Shown here piece by piece: positions 1-7,895 of a stretch of 19,006 nt of DNA (position 1 is the first letter of the stretch; every line of letters begins with the position of its first letter). The position numbers and the translations under genes are program-made. The notes under the pieces were generated by a model, which saw only the letters and a list, made by a program, of their open reading frames with translations, ran no database searches and was not told where the DNA came from. Source of the stretch: Bacteroidales bacterium (GTDB taxonomy: Bacteria; Bacteroidota; Bacteroidia; Bacteroidales; VadinHA17); assembly GCA_020353115.1 (NCBI GenBank), contig CP070687.1, positions 2,317,927 through 2,336,932 of the forward strand. Direction: 5' to 3'.

Positions 1-1
1 A

Positions 2-601
2 GTATCAGAATTGGAAAAATTAAGGAACGAAATTGAATCATGTACTAAAAGTGCTTTATGCCAGAACAGGATCAATGCCATCTTTGGTGAAGGCAGAATG
101 GATTCCAGATTGTTTCTTATAGGCGAGGCTCCGGGGCGTAAAGAAGATCTGACAGGACGTCCCTTTATTGGATGGTCAGGACATTTATTGGATAAAATTC
201 TGGCAGACTGTGGATTCAACAGGGATGAACATCTTTTTATTGGTAACATTGTCAAATGCCGGCCTCCTGAAAACCGGATTCCTTTATCTGAAGATGTTCA
301 ATAATGCCTTCCCTACCTTCTGATACAAATCGAACTGATAAATCCTCAAATTCTTGTACTGCTGGGTTCCACAGCCCTTAAGGGTTTAGTTGATAACAAA
401 CTTAAAATCTCGCAAATGAGGGGAACCTGGTTACATTTGAAAAATCGGTGGGTAATGCCTGTTTATCATACGTCCGCCTTATTAAAAAAACCATCTCTTA
501 AAAGAGAAACACGGTTGGATTTTCATAATATCGCCAGGAAATACAGGGAACTGGTTAACCCGAACCACTTTTCAGAAGACATAAAAGGTATTGGGTGGTA
601 A
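2..601 (+). pseudogene. Family-4 (Fe-S) uracil-DNA glycosylase, interrupted by an in-frame TAA; 5' end outside window
   Basis: The frame is open to the left edge, so the true start is probably upstream; the TTG at 11 need not be the start. Seen: the GEAPGRKED motif and GRPFIGWSGHLLD (motif A region), KCRPPENR, and a late YHTSALLKKP (motif B region). These are the signatures of thermostable-type UDG family 4, which excises uracil from DNA and carries a 4Fe-4S cluster. A TAA at 302-304 stops the frame, but translation continues in the same frame to 601 with good family sequence (CLPYLLIQIELINPQILVLLG and onward), so no frameshift is involved. Read through the stop, the last two cluster cysteines are spaced Cys-x15-Cys, as the family requires. 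Two further positions look eroded: the second cysteine of the N-terminal CxxC is Ser (CTKS), and the usual HPxxLL is HTSALL. A decaying pseudogene is favoured; a sequence error at the stop is the alternative. Confidence 0.8.
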
Positions 602-748
602 TCAAAAAGGAATGAATTCACAACTTTCAATGCTTATCCTTCAATCCTATGGTTCGTAAACTCAGTATTCTCCTCAATTCTTTGTAATGGGTATTTCACA
701 CAGCGGTCTGAGTTGACATGATGGGTGAGCATCGGGAAACAACATCTG

Positions 749-1798
749 TCACAATATCAACATTGCATCTCCATAGGTTCCGAACCGGTATTTTTCCTTT
801 ATAGCTACTTTATAAGCTTCAAATAGGAAATCATAACCTGCAAAAGCAGAAACCATCATGAGCAGGGTGGAATATGGAAGGTGGAAATTGGAAATCATTC
901 TGGTTGGTACTTTAAATTCATACGGCGGGAAAATGAATTTGTTTGTCCATCCATCGAAAGGTTTTAAATAACCGGTTGTGGAAACCGAGCTTTCAAGGGT
1001 TCTGAGAACAGTAGTCCCAACGGCGCATATATCGTTTTTCCTTTCTTTTGCATTGTTAACAATTTCAGATGCCTCTTCAGTGATACGAATTTGCTCCGAG
1101 TCCATTTTATGCTTTGTAAGATCTTCCACATCAACTGATCTGAAATTTCCCAAACCCACATGAAGGGTTATCTCGGCAAATTCAACACCTTTAATTTCAA
1201 GCCTTTTCAATAATTCCCGGCTGAAGTGCATCCCTGCTGTCGGTGCAGCTACCGCTCCTTCATGTTTTGCATATACCGTCTGGTATCTTTCCCTGTCAGA
1301 AGGCTGTACTTCCCTCTTTATGAACTTTGGCAAAGGTGTCTCTCCCAGACTATATAATGTCTTTTTAAAATCCTCATATGCCCCGTCATAAAGGAATCGT
1401 AACGTTCTTCCCCTGGAGGTTGTATTATCAATAACTTCAGCGACCAAAACATCATCTTCTCCAAAATAGAGTTTATTCCCGATTCTGATTTTCCTGGCCG
1501 GATCTACCAATACATCCCACAATCTTTGTTCGCGGTTCAATTCCCTGAGCAAAAAAACTTCAATTTCGGCACCTGTCTTCTCTTTATTGCCAAATAGTCG
1601 GGCAGGAAATACTTTTGTATTATTAAAAACCATTATGTCCTTATCCACGAAAAAATCCAGAACATCTTTAAAAATCCGATGTTCAATTTCCCTGGTTTTT
1701 CTGTTAATTACCATTAATCGTGATTCATCCCTGTTATCAACAGGATACATGGCAATTAACTCAGGTGGCAGATAATATTTATATTGTGATAATTTCAT
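749..1798 (-). CDS. queA: S-adenosylmethionine:tRNA ribosyltransferase-isomerase QueA
   Basis: QueA transfers and isomerises the ribosyl part of SAM onto 7-aminomethyl-7-deazaguanine in tRNA, giving epoxyqueuosine at wobble position 34. It is a cytosolic enzyme. The 349-residue product has the family's full length and its hallmarks: an N-terminal YYLPPELIAMYPVDNRDESRLMV block, a VFNNTKVFPARLFG block, the central GAVAAPTAGMHFS motif, TLHVGLGNF, and SNFHLPYSTLLMMVSAFAG near the C-terminus. It is the last gene of the minus-strand cluster, 50 bases after truB. Both products modify tRNA, so co-transcription is likely. ATG start at 1798; no convincing Shine-Dalgarno, as is normal in Bacteroidota. 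No terminator is visible in the 147-base gap to the convergent uracil-DNA glycosylase remnant. Confidence 0.97.
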   Translation of the reverse strand: MKLSQYKYYLPPELIAMYPVDNRDESRLMVINRKTREIEHRIFKDVLDFFVDKDIMVFNNTKVFPARLFGNKEKTGAEIEVFLLRELNREQRLWDVLVDPARKIRIGNKLYFGEDDVLVAEVIDNTTSRGRTLRFLYDGAYEDFKKTLYSLGETPLPKFIKREVQPSDRERYQTVYAKHEGAVAAPTAGMHFSRELLKRLEIKGVEFAEITLHVGLGNFRSVDVEDLTKHKMDSEQIRITEEASEIVNNAKERKNDICAVGTTVLRTLESSVSTTGYLKPFDGWTNKFIFPPYEFKVPTRMISNFHLPYSTLLMMVSAFAGYDFLFEAYKVAIKEKYRFGTYGDAMLIL

Positions 1799-1848
1799 GG
1801 AACCGGCTTTTTATTTCCTGGAAAGCAGTAACCTTATACGTAAAAAAA

Positions 1849-2553
1849 TCAATTTTGTTTGAAAAATTTTAATTTTTCTTCAAATTCCTGGATAGTCTGG
1901 GCCATTCCCAAATGATACATCCCGATTCGCACACGAACCAGGTCGGTCATATAAGCTCCACATTTCAGTTCTTGTCCGATATCTCTTACCAGTGCCCTGA
2001 TATAAGTACCCTTGCTGCACACCACCCTGATCTTAACCCTGGGAAATGAATAGTCAAGGATTTCCAGTTCACGGATACTCACCCGAACAGGATTCATGTC
2101 CATATACCCTCCGGTCCTTGCCAATTTATATGCCCTCTCTCCCCTAATATTTTTTGCTGAAAAAAGGGGTGGAATCTGTCTAATTTCGCCTTTAAATTCA
2201 CCCAATGCATCGATAAATTTCTTCTCTGTTACATGTGAAGTGTCATACACTGCATCTACGCTGGTCTCCCTGTCAAACGAGGGTGTTGTTTTTCCCAGTT
2301 CAAGAGTGGCAATATATTCTTTTTCAAGATTCTGAAATTCACTGATTCTTTTCGTAGCCCTACCTGTGCATAATATCATCAATCCTGTGGCAAGCGGATC
2401 AAGGGTGCCAGCATGACCAACCTTTATTTTACCTGATCCGGTATATTTTTCAATCGTATTTTTAACCTTCTTTACGAGATCAAAAGAAGTCCACTCAAGT
2501 GGCTTATTGAAAAATAATACAATCCCCTGCTTGAATTCGTTATCTTCAACCAT
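1849..2553 (-). CDS. truB: tRNA pseudouridine(55) synthase TruB
   Basis: TruB isomerises U55 in the T-loop of elongator tRNAs to pseudouridine. The 234-residue protein carries the family core: FNKPLEWTSFDLVKKVKN at the N-terminus and VGHAGTLDPLATGLM around residues 45-59, with Asp52 the expected catalytic nucleophile. Further matches are EYIATLELGKTTPSFD, the QIPPLFSAKNIRGERAYKLAR segment and CSKGTYIRALVRDIG. At 234 residues it is short compared with E. coli TruB (about 314), because the C-terminal PUA-like extension is reduced; compact forms are usual in Bacteroidota. It sits 18 bases downstream of uppP and 50 bases upstream of queA on the same strand, as expected for an operon. ATG start at 2553. 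Confidence 0.97.
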   Translation of the reverse strand: MVEDNEFKQGIVLFFNKPLEWTSFDLVKKVKNTIEKYTGSGKIKVGHAGTLDPLATGLMILCTGRATKRISEFQNLEKEYIATLELGKTTPSFDRETSVDAVYDTSHVTEKKFIDALGEFKGEIRQIPPLFSAKNIRGERAYKLARTGGYMDMNPVRVSIRELEILDYSFPRVKIRVVCSKGTYIRALVRDIGQELKCGAYMTDLVRVRIGMYHLGMAQTIQEFEEKLKFFKQN

Positions 2554-2571
2554 TTAAAATATCTGCTATTC

Positions 2572-3354
2572 CTATCCTACAATCAGCGCAATCAATCCCA
2601 GGATAAGGCAATAAAAGGCAAAATAAATCAATTCTCCTCTTCTTACAATTCGGATCATCCATCTGCATGCGATTAAACCAACTATAAACGCGGCGACGAA
2701 TCCTATTATCAGATGAATGGCACCTACCTCAACATTATTACCATTCTCACTGGTCACCAAATCCAATATGTTTGCCCCAATAATAGGCAGGAGAACCATA
2801 AGGAAAGAAAACCGTGCCACCTCATCTCTCTTGTTACGAAGAATTAAACCGGTGGCAATGGTTGCTCCTGATCGGGATATTCCAGGTATTACAGCAAAAG
2901 CCTGTGCAATTCCTATTACTAAAGCATTTGAATAGGGGATTTCTTTCCCGCTTGGTTTTGAAAAATATGCAATGGCAAGAAGAGCAGATGTCACAATAAG
3001 CATTAGCCCAACTAACCGTACATTCGCCGTGAATAGACGTTCAATTTCCGGTTTAAAGAATATCCCCACAATTATCACCGGTATCATGGATAAAAGAATC
3101 TTCAGGATGTATCTTGTGCCCTCATTCCATCTGAACCTGAATAGGTCTTTCATTACAAAAGTTATCTCTTTCCAAAAAACCACGATAGTACTGATCACTG
3201 TAGCACCATGGACCACAACTGTAAACTGAAGGCTTTCCCTGGCCTCTACGTTCAGAAAGTGTTTCCCCAATTCCAGATGTCCACTGCTGCTTATAGGTAA
3301 AAATTCAGTTAATCCCTGTAAGATTCCAAGTATCAATGATTCAAACCAATTCAT
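2572..3354 (-). CDS. uppP: Undecaprenyl-diphosphatase UppP (BacA family)
   Basis: This integral membrane enzyme dephosphorylates undecaprenyl pyrophosphate to recycle the lipid carrier used for peptidoglycan and other envelope polymers, and it can confer bacitracin tolerance. The 260-residue protein shows both signature regions: QGLTEFLPISSSGHL at residues 13-27 and PGISRSGATIATG at 157-169. By comparison with E. coli UppP, Glu17, His26 and Arg161 match the catalytic Glu21, His30 and Arg174; the first acidic position of the (E/Q)xxxE motif is Gln13, an accepted variant. The rest is a series of hydrophobic helices. It lies between the DUF3098 gene (90-base spacer containing a large inverted repeat) and truB (18-base spacer). 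ATG start at 3354. Confidence 0.97.
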   Translation of the reverse strand: MNWFESLILGILQGLTEFLPISSSGHLELGKHFLNVEARESLQFTVVVHGATVISTIVVFWKEITFVMKDLFRFRWNEGTRYILKILLSMIPVIIVGIFFKPEIERLFTANVRLVGLMLIVTSALLAIAYFSKPSGKEIPYSNALVIGIAQAFAVIPGISRSGATIATGLILRNKRDEVARFSFLMVLLPIIGANILDLVTSENGNNVEVGAIHLIIGFVAAFIVGLIACRWMIRIVRRGELIYFAFYCLILGLIALIVG

Positions 3355-3367
3355 CTAGTATAAAAGG

Positions 3368-3429
3368 ATGAATCGAACCGGCCCGCTTCTATTCCCGGAA
3401 AACCGTATTACCGGTTCAATTGGATTCAT
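3368..3429. repeat. Imperfect inverted repeat in the DUF3098-uppP spacer
   Basis: Two arms, ATGAATC+GAACCGG at 3368-3381 and CCGGTTC (3411-3417) plus GATTCAT (3423-3429), are perfectly complementary over 7+7 bases. A 5-base bulge (aattg) interrupts the second arm. The 29-base loop holds a small CGG-AAAA-CCG hairpin at about 3396-3405. In the transcribed (minus) direction this would form in the leader of uppP within the ftsX-queA transcript, starting about 14 bases upstream of the uppP ATG. It has no T-tract and so is not a standard terminator. An mRNA-processing or translational element is possible; function unknown. Confidence 0.5.
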
Positions 3430-3444
3430 ATTCCGTGGTGAGTA

Positions 3445-3696
3445 TTATTCCTTTGGTTTTTTCATTATGGCCCAGATTTCAAAAATAAATCCTACAAGGA
3501 CAATAATGGGGGCCAGTGTAATTCTTCTGAAACTGAAAATTTCAGGATTAAATTCTTCCGGGTTCTCCGCTTTACCACCAATCATTAAAAGAAAACCAAT
3601 AATAATTATCACAAAACCGATAATTAATAGAATATAATTTTCTTTGCCAAGAGCAAATCCCGGCTTCTGGTTTTCTTCTGTTCTTTTTGCTGACAT
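3445..3696 (-). CDS. DUF3098 small membrane protein
   Basis: An 83-residue protein with two predicted membrane helices, at about residues 20-40 (NYILLIIGFVIIIIGFLLMIGG) and 60-78 (LAPIIVLVGFIFEIWAI), separated by a short loop with a NPEEFNPEIFSFRRI segment. This layout matches the DUF3098 family of Bacteroidota, whose molecular role is not known. The positive-then-hydrophobic pattern predicts both ends in the cytoplasm. It starts 12 bases after the ftsX stop codon, so translation is probably coupled with ftsX. Its usual position beside ftsX and uppP suggests a link to the cell envelope or division, but that is an inference from context only. ATG start at 3696. Confidence 0.9.
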   Translation of the reverse strand: MSAKRTEENQKPGFALGKENYILLIIGFVIIIIGFLLMIGGKAENPEEFNPEIFSFRRITLAPIIVLVGFIFEIWAIMKKPKE

Positions 3697-3708
3697 TGTT
3701 ATGGTCGT

Positions 3709-4587
3709 TTAATAATACAGATCATCTTCCTGTACTCTCAAATATTTGTTAACTGCAAAAAAAGTGGATATCCACGTTATCATGATGCCTGAAACCAGTA
3801 CCAAGATAAACAAAACTCCCAGAATTTCCACATCCTGAAAGCTGATTATCTCAATAAATTCTCTCTGTATCAAATAAATGAGTCCGGCTAACAGCCCAGA
3901 TGCAATAAGAGCACCATAAATCCCGTGCATAATACTGTTCATCAGAAAAGGTCTGCGGATAAAACCGTGTGTTGCACCGACCAGTTGCATGGTATTAATG
4001 ATAAACCGTCTTGCATATACCGATAACCGGATGGTATTATTAATTAATGTCATTGCTATAACAAACAATAAAGCACTGAAGATTAAAATGAAAAAACTAA
4101 TTTTCCGGACATTTTCATTAACCAGATGAATGAGTGATTTCTGATAAAAAACTTCCTTCACTTCCGGAAAATTGATGATTCTTGATTCGATTTCAGCAAT
4201 ACTGTCAGGATTTGCGAAATCAGCATAAAAATAGACATCTATAGATGCCAGTAAGGGATTGTATCCCAAAAAGTTGATAAAATCTTCACCCAATTCCTCC
4301 TGCAACCTTCTGGCCGCTTCTTCCTTCGATACATATTCCGTCGATTTAACATAATTTGCTGCATCAAGGTCTTTTTGCAGACGCCTTATATCCACCTCCT
4401 TAATATCATCTTTCAGAATAATCGAGATACTTATGTTCTCCTTAACAAAATCGGAAAGTCTCTTTGCATTCAGTAATAATAATCCCAGCAAACCCAAAAG
4501 AAATAATAGCAGGGAGATGCTTATAACAGATGTAAAATAGGAGCTTCTAAGTCTTCGTTTCGTTATTCTGGACTGTTTCTTTTTCAT
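3709..4587 (-). CDS. ftsX: Cell division ABC transporter permease FtsX
   Basis: FtsX is the membrane half of the FtsEX complex, which couples ATP hydrolysis by FtsE to activation of periplasmic peptidoglycan hydrolases at the septum. The 292-residue protein has the family's four membrane helices (about residues 18-40, 163-183, 218-240 and 254-278). A large extracytoplasmic domain separates helices 1 and 2 (about 41-162; VSKEEAARRLQEELGEDF and NPLLASIDVYF are typical). The NTMQLVGATHGFIRRPFL cytoplasmic loop, where FtsE docks, is well conserved. The N-terminus is very basic, and the C-terminal NKYLRVQEDDLYY is typical of Bacteroidota homologues. ftsE is not adjacent, as is common in this phylum. 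This is the first gene of the minus-strand cluster and has a plausible promoter immediately upstream. Confidence 0.96.
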   Translation of the reverse strand: MKKKQSRITKRRLRSSYFTSVISISLLLFLLGLLGLLLLNAKRLSDFVKENISISIILKDDIKEVDIRRLQKDLDAANYVKSTEYVSKEEAARRLQEELGEDFINFLGYNPLLASIDVYFYADFANPDSIAEIESRIINFPEVKEVFYQKSLIHLVNENVRKISFFILIFSALLFVIAMTLINNTIRLSVYARRFIINTMQLVGATHGFIRRPFLMNSIMHGIYGALIASGLLAGLIYLIQREFIEIISFQDVEILGVLFILVLVSGIMITWISTFFAVNKYLRVQEDDLYY

Positions 4588-4604
4588 GCATCTTTAGCCT
4601 GCTG

Positions 4605-4612
4605 CAAATATA
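4605..4612 (-). promoter_or_regulatory. Putative -7 promoter element for the ftsX cluster
   Basis: Minus-strand TATATTTG matches the Bacteroidota -7 consensus TAnnTTTG exactly. It lies 17 bases upstream of the ftsX ATG, implying a very short leader. No clean TTTG is found at -33; a TTTA sits at an acceptable but long distance. Confidence 0.45.
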
Positions 4613-4665
4613 TAGATTATTTGAACTGGTTGGACTAAATTTGAATAACCACAACTGATCAGATT

Positions 4666-4683
4666 AATTTCCCTCCGGAAATT
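4666..4683. repeat. Short perfect hairpin in the ilvE-ftsX spacer
   Basis: AATTTCC (4666-4672) and GGAAATT (4677-4683) are complementary, with a 4-base loop. The hairpin lies about 110 bases past the ilvE stop on the transcribed strand and lacks a T-tract in either direction. It may be a weak transcript end for ilvE or a protein-binding palindrome. The rest of the 204-base spacer (4588-4791) shows nothing else convincing; a 65-codon reading frame filling it has no family resemblance. Confidence 0.35.
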
Positions 4684-4791
4684 GCAAGTTTCGTATTGGA
4701 AGGCAGGGTGAAGATTTTCAGAAATGGATTGATTAATCACTACACTCTTCCCTTGTGAATACATTATTTGCCAGTACAATGGAGAGAGCAC

Positions 4792-5811
4792 CTATTCAAT
4801 TATATCTATCCAGCCATATGGATCCGGTTCATCACCGGTCTGGATAGCCTGTAGTTTTTGATACAATTTCATGGAAATCGGGCCTGGTTTATCCTGATTA
4901 CCATATTTGTATGTAACACCTTCTTCTATATCGACAATCATACTGATTGGACTTATAACAGCAGCAGTACCACATGCACCAGCTTCCTCAAAGCTTGCCA
5001 GTTCATCAACTTTTACTTTTCTTATTTCTGTCTTCATTCCCATATCCTGTGCTAGCTGGATAAGACATTTATTTGTAATTGAAGGCAGTATTGAAGGCGA
5101 ATCGGGCGTAATATAGGTATTATTTTTTATGCCGAAGAAATTTGCCGGGCCACATTCGTCGATAAAATTTTTCTCTTTAGCATCCAGGAATACTACATTT
5201 GCAAATCCATTACTGTGGGCTCTGTGGATAGCGACCATACTGGCTGCATAATTACCACCGACTTTAATATGTCCCGTACCCAGAGGAGCTGCCCGGTCGC
5301 AATCCCTGCAGATCATCATATCCACCGGTTTTATTCCCTCTTTGAAGTAGGGTCCGACAGGTGAAACAAAAACCAAGAAAAGATAGTCTTTTGCCGGTTT
5401 GACACCAACCTCGGCACCAACCCCAATCAATAAAGGTCGGATATAAAGCGATGCTCCTGATCCGTATGGTGGTACATATTTTTTATTTAATGCTACAACT
5501 TTCCATATGGCTTTCTTAAAAAGGTCCAGCGGGACCTCAGCCATTCGAATTCCTGATGCGGAGGCAATCATTCTTTTTGCATTTTCCTTCCACCGGAAAA
5601 CACGGATTTTATTATCTTTCCCACGAAATGCTTTCATTCCCTCAAAGGCTTCCTGCCCGTAATGAATGCTTGTGGCAGCAATATGTAAATTCAGGTATTC
5701 GGACGAAGAAATTTCCAGCTCACCCCATTTTCCTTCCCTGTAATAGCATCTTACATTATAATCCGTCTTCAAATATCCGAAAGGCAGATTACCCCAATCA
5801 ATATTTTCCAT
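4792..5811 (-). CDS. ilvE: Branched-chain amino acid aminotransferase
   Basis: A PLP-dependent fold-type IV transaminase that interconverts Leu/Ile/Val and their 2-oxo acids with 2-oxoglutarate/glutamate. At 339 residues it belongs to the longer BCAT-II-like group rather than the roughly 309-residue E. coli IlvE type. Seen: HYGQEAFEGMKAFRG (residues 50-64), SLYIRPLLIGVG (121-132), the GTGHIKVGGNYAAS block with Lys183 as the Schiff-base lysine, and FIDECGPANFFGI with Glu219 contacting the PLP pyridine nitrogen. GACGTAAVISP near the C-terminus contributes phosphate contacts. It is flanked by same-strand genes with gaps of 104 and 204 bases, so it is probably a single-gene unit. ATG start at 5811. 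Confidence 0.96.
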   Translation of the reverse strand: MENIDWGNLPFGYLKTDYNVRCYYREGKWGELEISSSEYLNLHIAATSIHYGQEAFEGMKAFRGKDNKIRVFRWKENAKRMIASASGIRMAEVPLDLFKKAIWKVVALNKKYVPPYGSGASLYIRPLLIGVGAEVGVKPAKDYLFLVFVSPVGPYFKEGIKPVDMMICRDCDRAAPLGTGHIKVGGNYAASMVAIHRAHSNGFANVVFLDAKEKNFIDECGPANFFGIKNNTYITPDSPSILPSITNKCLIQLAQDMGMKTEIRKVKVDELASFEEAGACGTAAVISPISMIVDIEEGVTYKYGNQDKPGPISMKLYQKLQAIQTGDEPDPYGWIDIIE

Positions 5812-5915
5812 ATCTTATAAAATTATTGTGGTAATACTTCCCCGATCTGCTAAATGTCTAAAATTACTCTTTTATTGTTACTCTTCCAATGAAATAATTC
5901 TGTTATGTAATGGCT

Positions 5916-7811
5916 TCATGCATGAATCAACTCTTTAATACCTGTCAACTGTACTTCTTTTTCCACATCTCTTAACAACCGGGCTGTTTTTGTAAAAAAC
6001 TCATGTTCCGAGATGGTTTTAATCTGATTTTTATACCATTCTTGCTCTGATACGATCTTATTCCGTTCCTGAAGCTCGTTATATAAACTCTTTAAAACCG
6101 GAATAAAATCGACTCTGCCAAAAAATGCTCTATTGGCATCATTTAAGATCTTTTCCAAAAGGTTTCCGGGTTTTGATGTTGATTTTGTAGTTAAAATGAG
6201 TTCACATATTTTGTCGATTTGCTGATCTGAATATTTAAACTTCTGGAGCATTTCACGGGCAATATCACAGCTGGCTTCCTCGTGGTTATCGTAGGTCTTG
6301 ATATAACCCGTATCATGAAGCAGGGCGGCAGTTCTAACCAGCAACATATCTTCATCGGAAATGCCTTCAGCTCTTCCAATAAGTTCCGCCTGTGTAGCAA
6401 CATTCATAGTATGCTTAACATTATGAAAGTAAAGATTATCATCCAACTCATGTGCCAGGCGGTTCATGATTGTCTCCTCGAAATCATTCAATCTCAAAAT
6501 CTGAAGATGGATTTTAAATCTCTGGTTTGGCAATCCCTTAAGATCAACCGATAATTCAGGCCTGATTCCGGTTACGAAATACATATCGATCTCGCCTTTA
6601 TACTTCACTGGCATTTTACCCCTGTATTCACAAATGAAAAAATCCCTGACTAATTCATAGGTTGAACCGGAAATATTTATTTTCCCCGCTTCCCCCGAAG
6701 ATTCCATTCTGCTTGCCGTATTTACCGTATCGCCCCAGATATCATAGGACAATTTTTTGGATCCGACAACTCCTGCAATAACCGGACCCGTATGTATACC
6801 TATCCTGATATCCCAAAACTCCTGGTTCTTTGATTTTGCCTGTAACTGAAGATCCTTCATATATTGTTGCATCTCCAGGGCTGCCAAGACAACTTCCACA
6901 GGATTGGTCCGATTTTTATCCGGGATTCCGCCTGCACACATATAAGCATCGCCGATTGTCTTGATTTTCTCAATATTGTATTTTTCTGCGACAGAATCAA
7001 AATAAAAAAAGAATTTGTCAAGCTCATCAATCAGTGTTTCAGGATTCATTTGTTCAGCAATCTTCGTAAATCCCTGAATATCTGAAAAGAGCACTGTTGT
7101 CATATTATATTTCTTCTTTGCAACCTTCCCTTTGGTTTTCAATTCCTCAGCCGTATCTTTTGGAAGTACATTTGCCAGAAGATTCTCGGATTTGTCTTTT
7201 TCCTTTACCAGCTCTTCCGTTCGCTCGTTAATAATACGTTCCAGTCTGAATCGTTCTTTGGCAAACTTATAGGACCTTAACTGTATAATCATCCATAATA
7301 GGATAATAGAAAAAATTATGTAGATGGTAAAAGCATAAACCGTCCTGTGAATTGGAGGAAGAATTTTAAACTGAAAAATGAACTCATCGGATACCGGATT
7401 ATTCAGGATCCTGGTCCGCGCCCTGAAGGTATAGCGACCCTCTTTAAGATTGGTATATTCTTTAATATTATAAGGACTCCAAACGGACCATCCTTTATCA
7501 TATCCGGACAGAAAATACTGATATTGAGCTTCTTTCTCAAGGCCAGGATCAATTGCAAACTCGAAAAACAAGGAATGGAATTTCGGTGCCAAAATTACTG
7601 GATCTGACAATTTTCCAAGCTGCCCCGACGGATCTGTTACTCTATTCTTATAGCTGTAATATACAGAATCCATACCAAGGATAATCTTCTGTATTTCAGG
7701 TAAAGGGGCACGATTCCCCTGAGCGTGAGCAGAAAAGGAAATTATCACCGTCAAGAGGAATACCAGGAAAAAAAAATTTGGAATTTTGTTCGTTTTTTTT
7801 ATAAAATTCAT
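5916..7811 (-). CDS. Membrane class III adenylate cyclase with periplasmic Y_Y_Y domain and C-terminal HD domain
   Basis: A 631-residue fusion. Residues 1-31 form a signal peptide (cleavage expected after AHA). Residues about 70-152 resemble a Y_Y_Y domain (YQYFLSGYDKGWSVWS, LKEGRYTFRAR). A membrane helix follows at about 158-177 and a charged coiled-coil linker at 180-215. The class III cyclase domain (about 230-415) has metal-binding Asp244 (LFSDIQGFT) and Asp288 (KTIGDAYM). Adenine selectors are Lys284 and Asp357 (YDIWGDT), and Asn364/Arg368 stabilise the transition state. All are ATP-type, so a homodimer should make cAMP. An HD domain follows (about 460-565: HNVKH 463-467, HD 499-500, His510, Asp558), then a conserved tail. 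The HNxxH pattern resembles cyclic-nucleotide phosphodiesterases. The DxD after the HD core reads Asp558-Ala-Asn560, unlike its paralogue. Divergent from the UspA gene 84 bases away. Hydrolytic activity is inferred. Confidence 0.9.
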   Translation of the reverse strand: MNFIKKTNKIPNFFFLVFLLTVIISFSAHAQGNRAPLPEIQKIILGMDSVYYSYKNRVTDPSGQLGKLSDPVILAPKFHSLFFEFAIDPGLEKEAQYQYFLSGYDKGWSVWSPYNIKEYTNLKEGRYTFRARTRILNNPVSDEFIFQFKILPPIHRTVYAFTIYIIFSIILLWMIIQLRSYKFAKERFRLERIINERTEELVKEKDKSENLLANVLPKDTAEELKTKGKVAKKKYNMTTVLFSDIQGFTKIAEQMNPETLIDELDKFFFYFDSVAEKYNIEKIKTIGDAYMCAGGIPDKNRTNPVEVVLAALEMQQYMKDLQLQAKSKNQEFWDIRIGIHTGPVIAGVVGSKKLSYDIWGDTVNTASRMESSGEAGKINISGSTYELVRDFFICEYRGKMPVKYKGEIDMYFVTGIRPELSVDLKGLPNQRFKIHLQILRLNDFEETIMNRLAHELDDNLYFHNVKHTMNVATQAELIGRAEGISDEDMLLVRTAALLHDTGYIKTYDNHEEASCDIAREMLQKFKYSDQQIDKICELILTTKSTSKPGNLLEKILNDANRAFFGRVDFIPVLKSLYNELQERNKIVSEQEWYKNQIKTISEHEFFTKTARLLRDVEKEVQLTGIKELIHA

Positions 7812-7845
7812 AACTTGTAATTCCTTTGACCAAGGGAAGTCCAGT

Positions 7846-7877
7846 CAAAAATATAATAATTATTGATAGATCAGAAA
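7846..7877 (-). promoter_or_regulatory. Putative promoter of the membrane cyclase-HD gene
   Basis: Minus strand: TTTC (7874-7877), a 20-base spacer, then TATTTTTG (7846-7853), which matches the Bacteroidota -7 element TAnnTTTG exactly and -33 TTTG at three of four bases. It ends 34 bases upstream of the ATG at 7811. The same arrangement occurs upstream of the paralogous cyclase. No strong element is seen for the divergent UspA gene in the same 84-base spacer. Confidence 0.5.
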
Positions 7878-7895
7878 CTATAATCAATAAAAAAT

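Noticed and set aside
4594..4791. 65-codon minus-strand reading frame filling the ilvE-ftsX spacer
   Set aside because: No family resemblance or promoter; its start codon lies against the ilvE stop and it runs through a hairpin. Probably chance.
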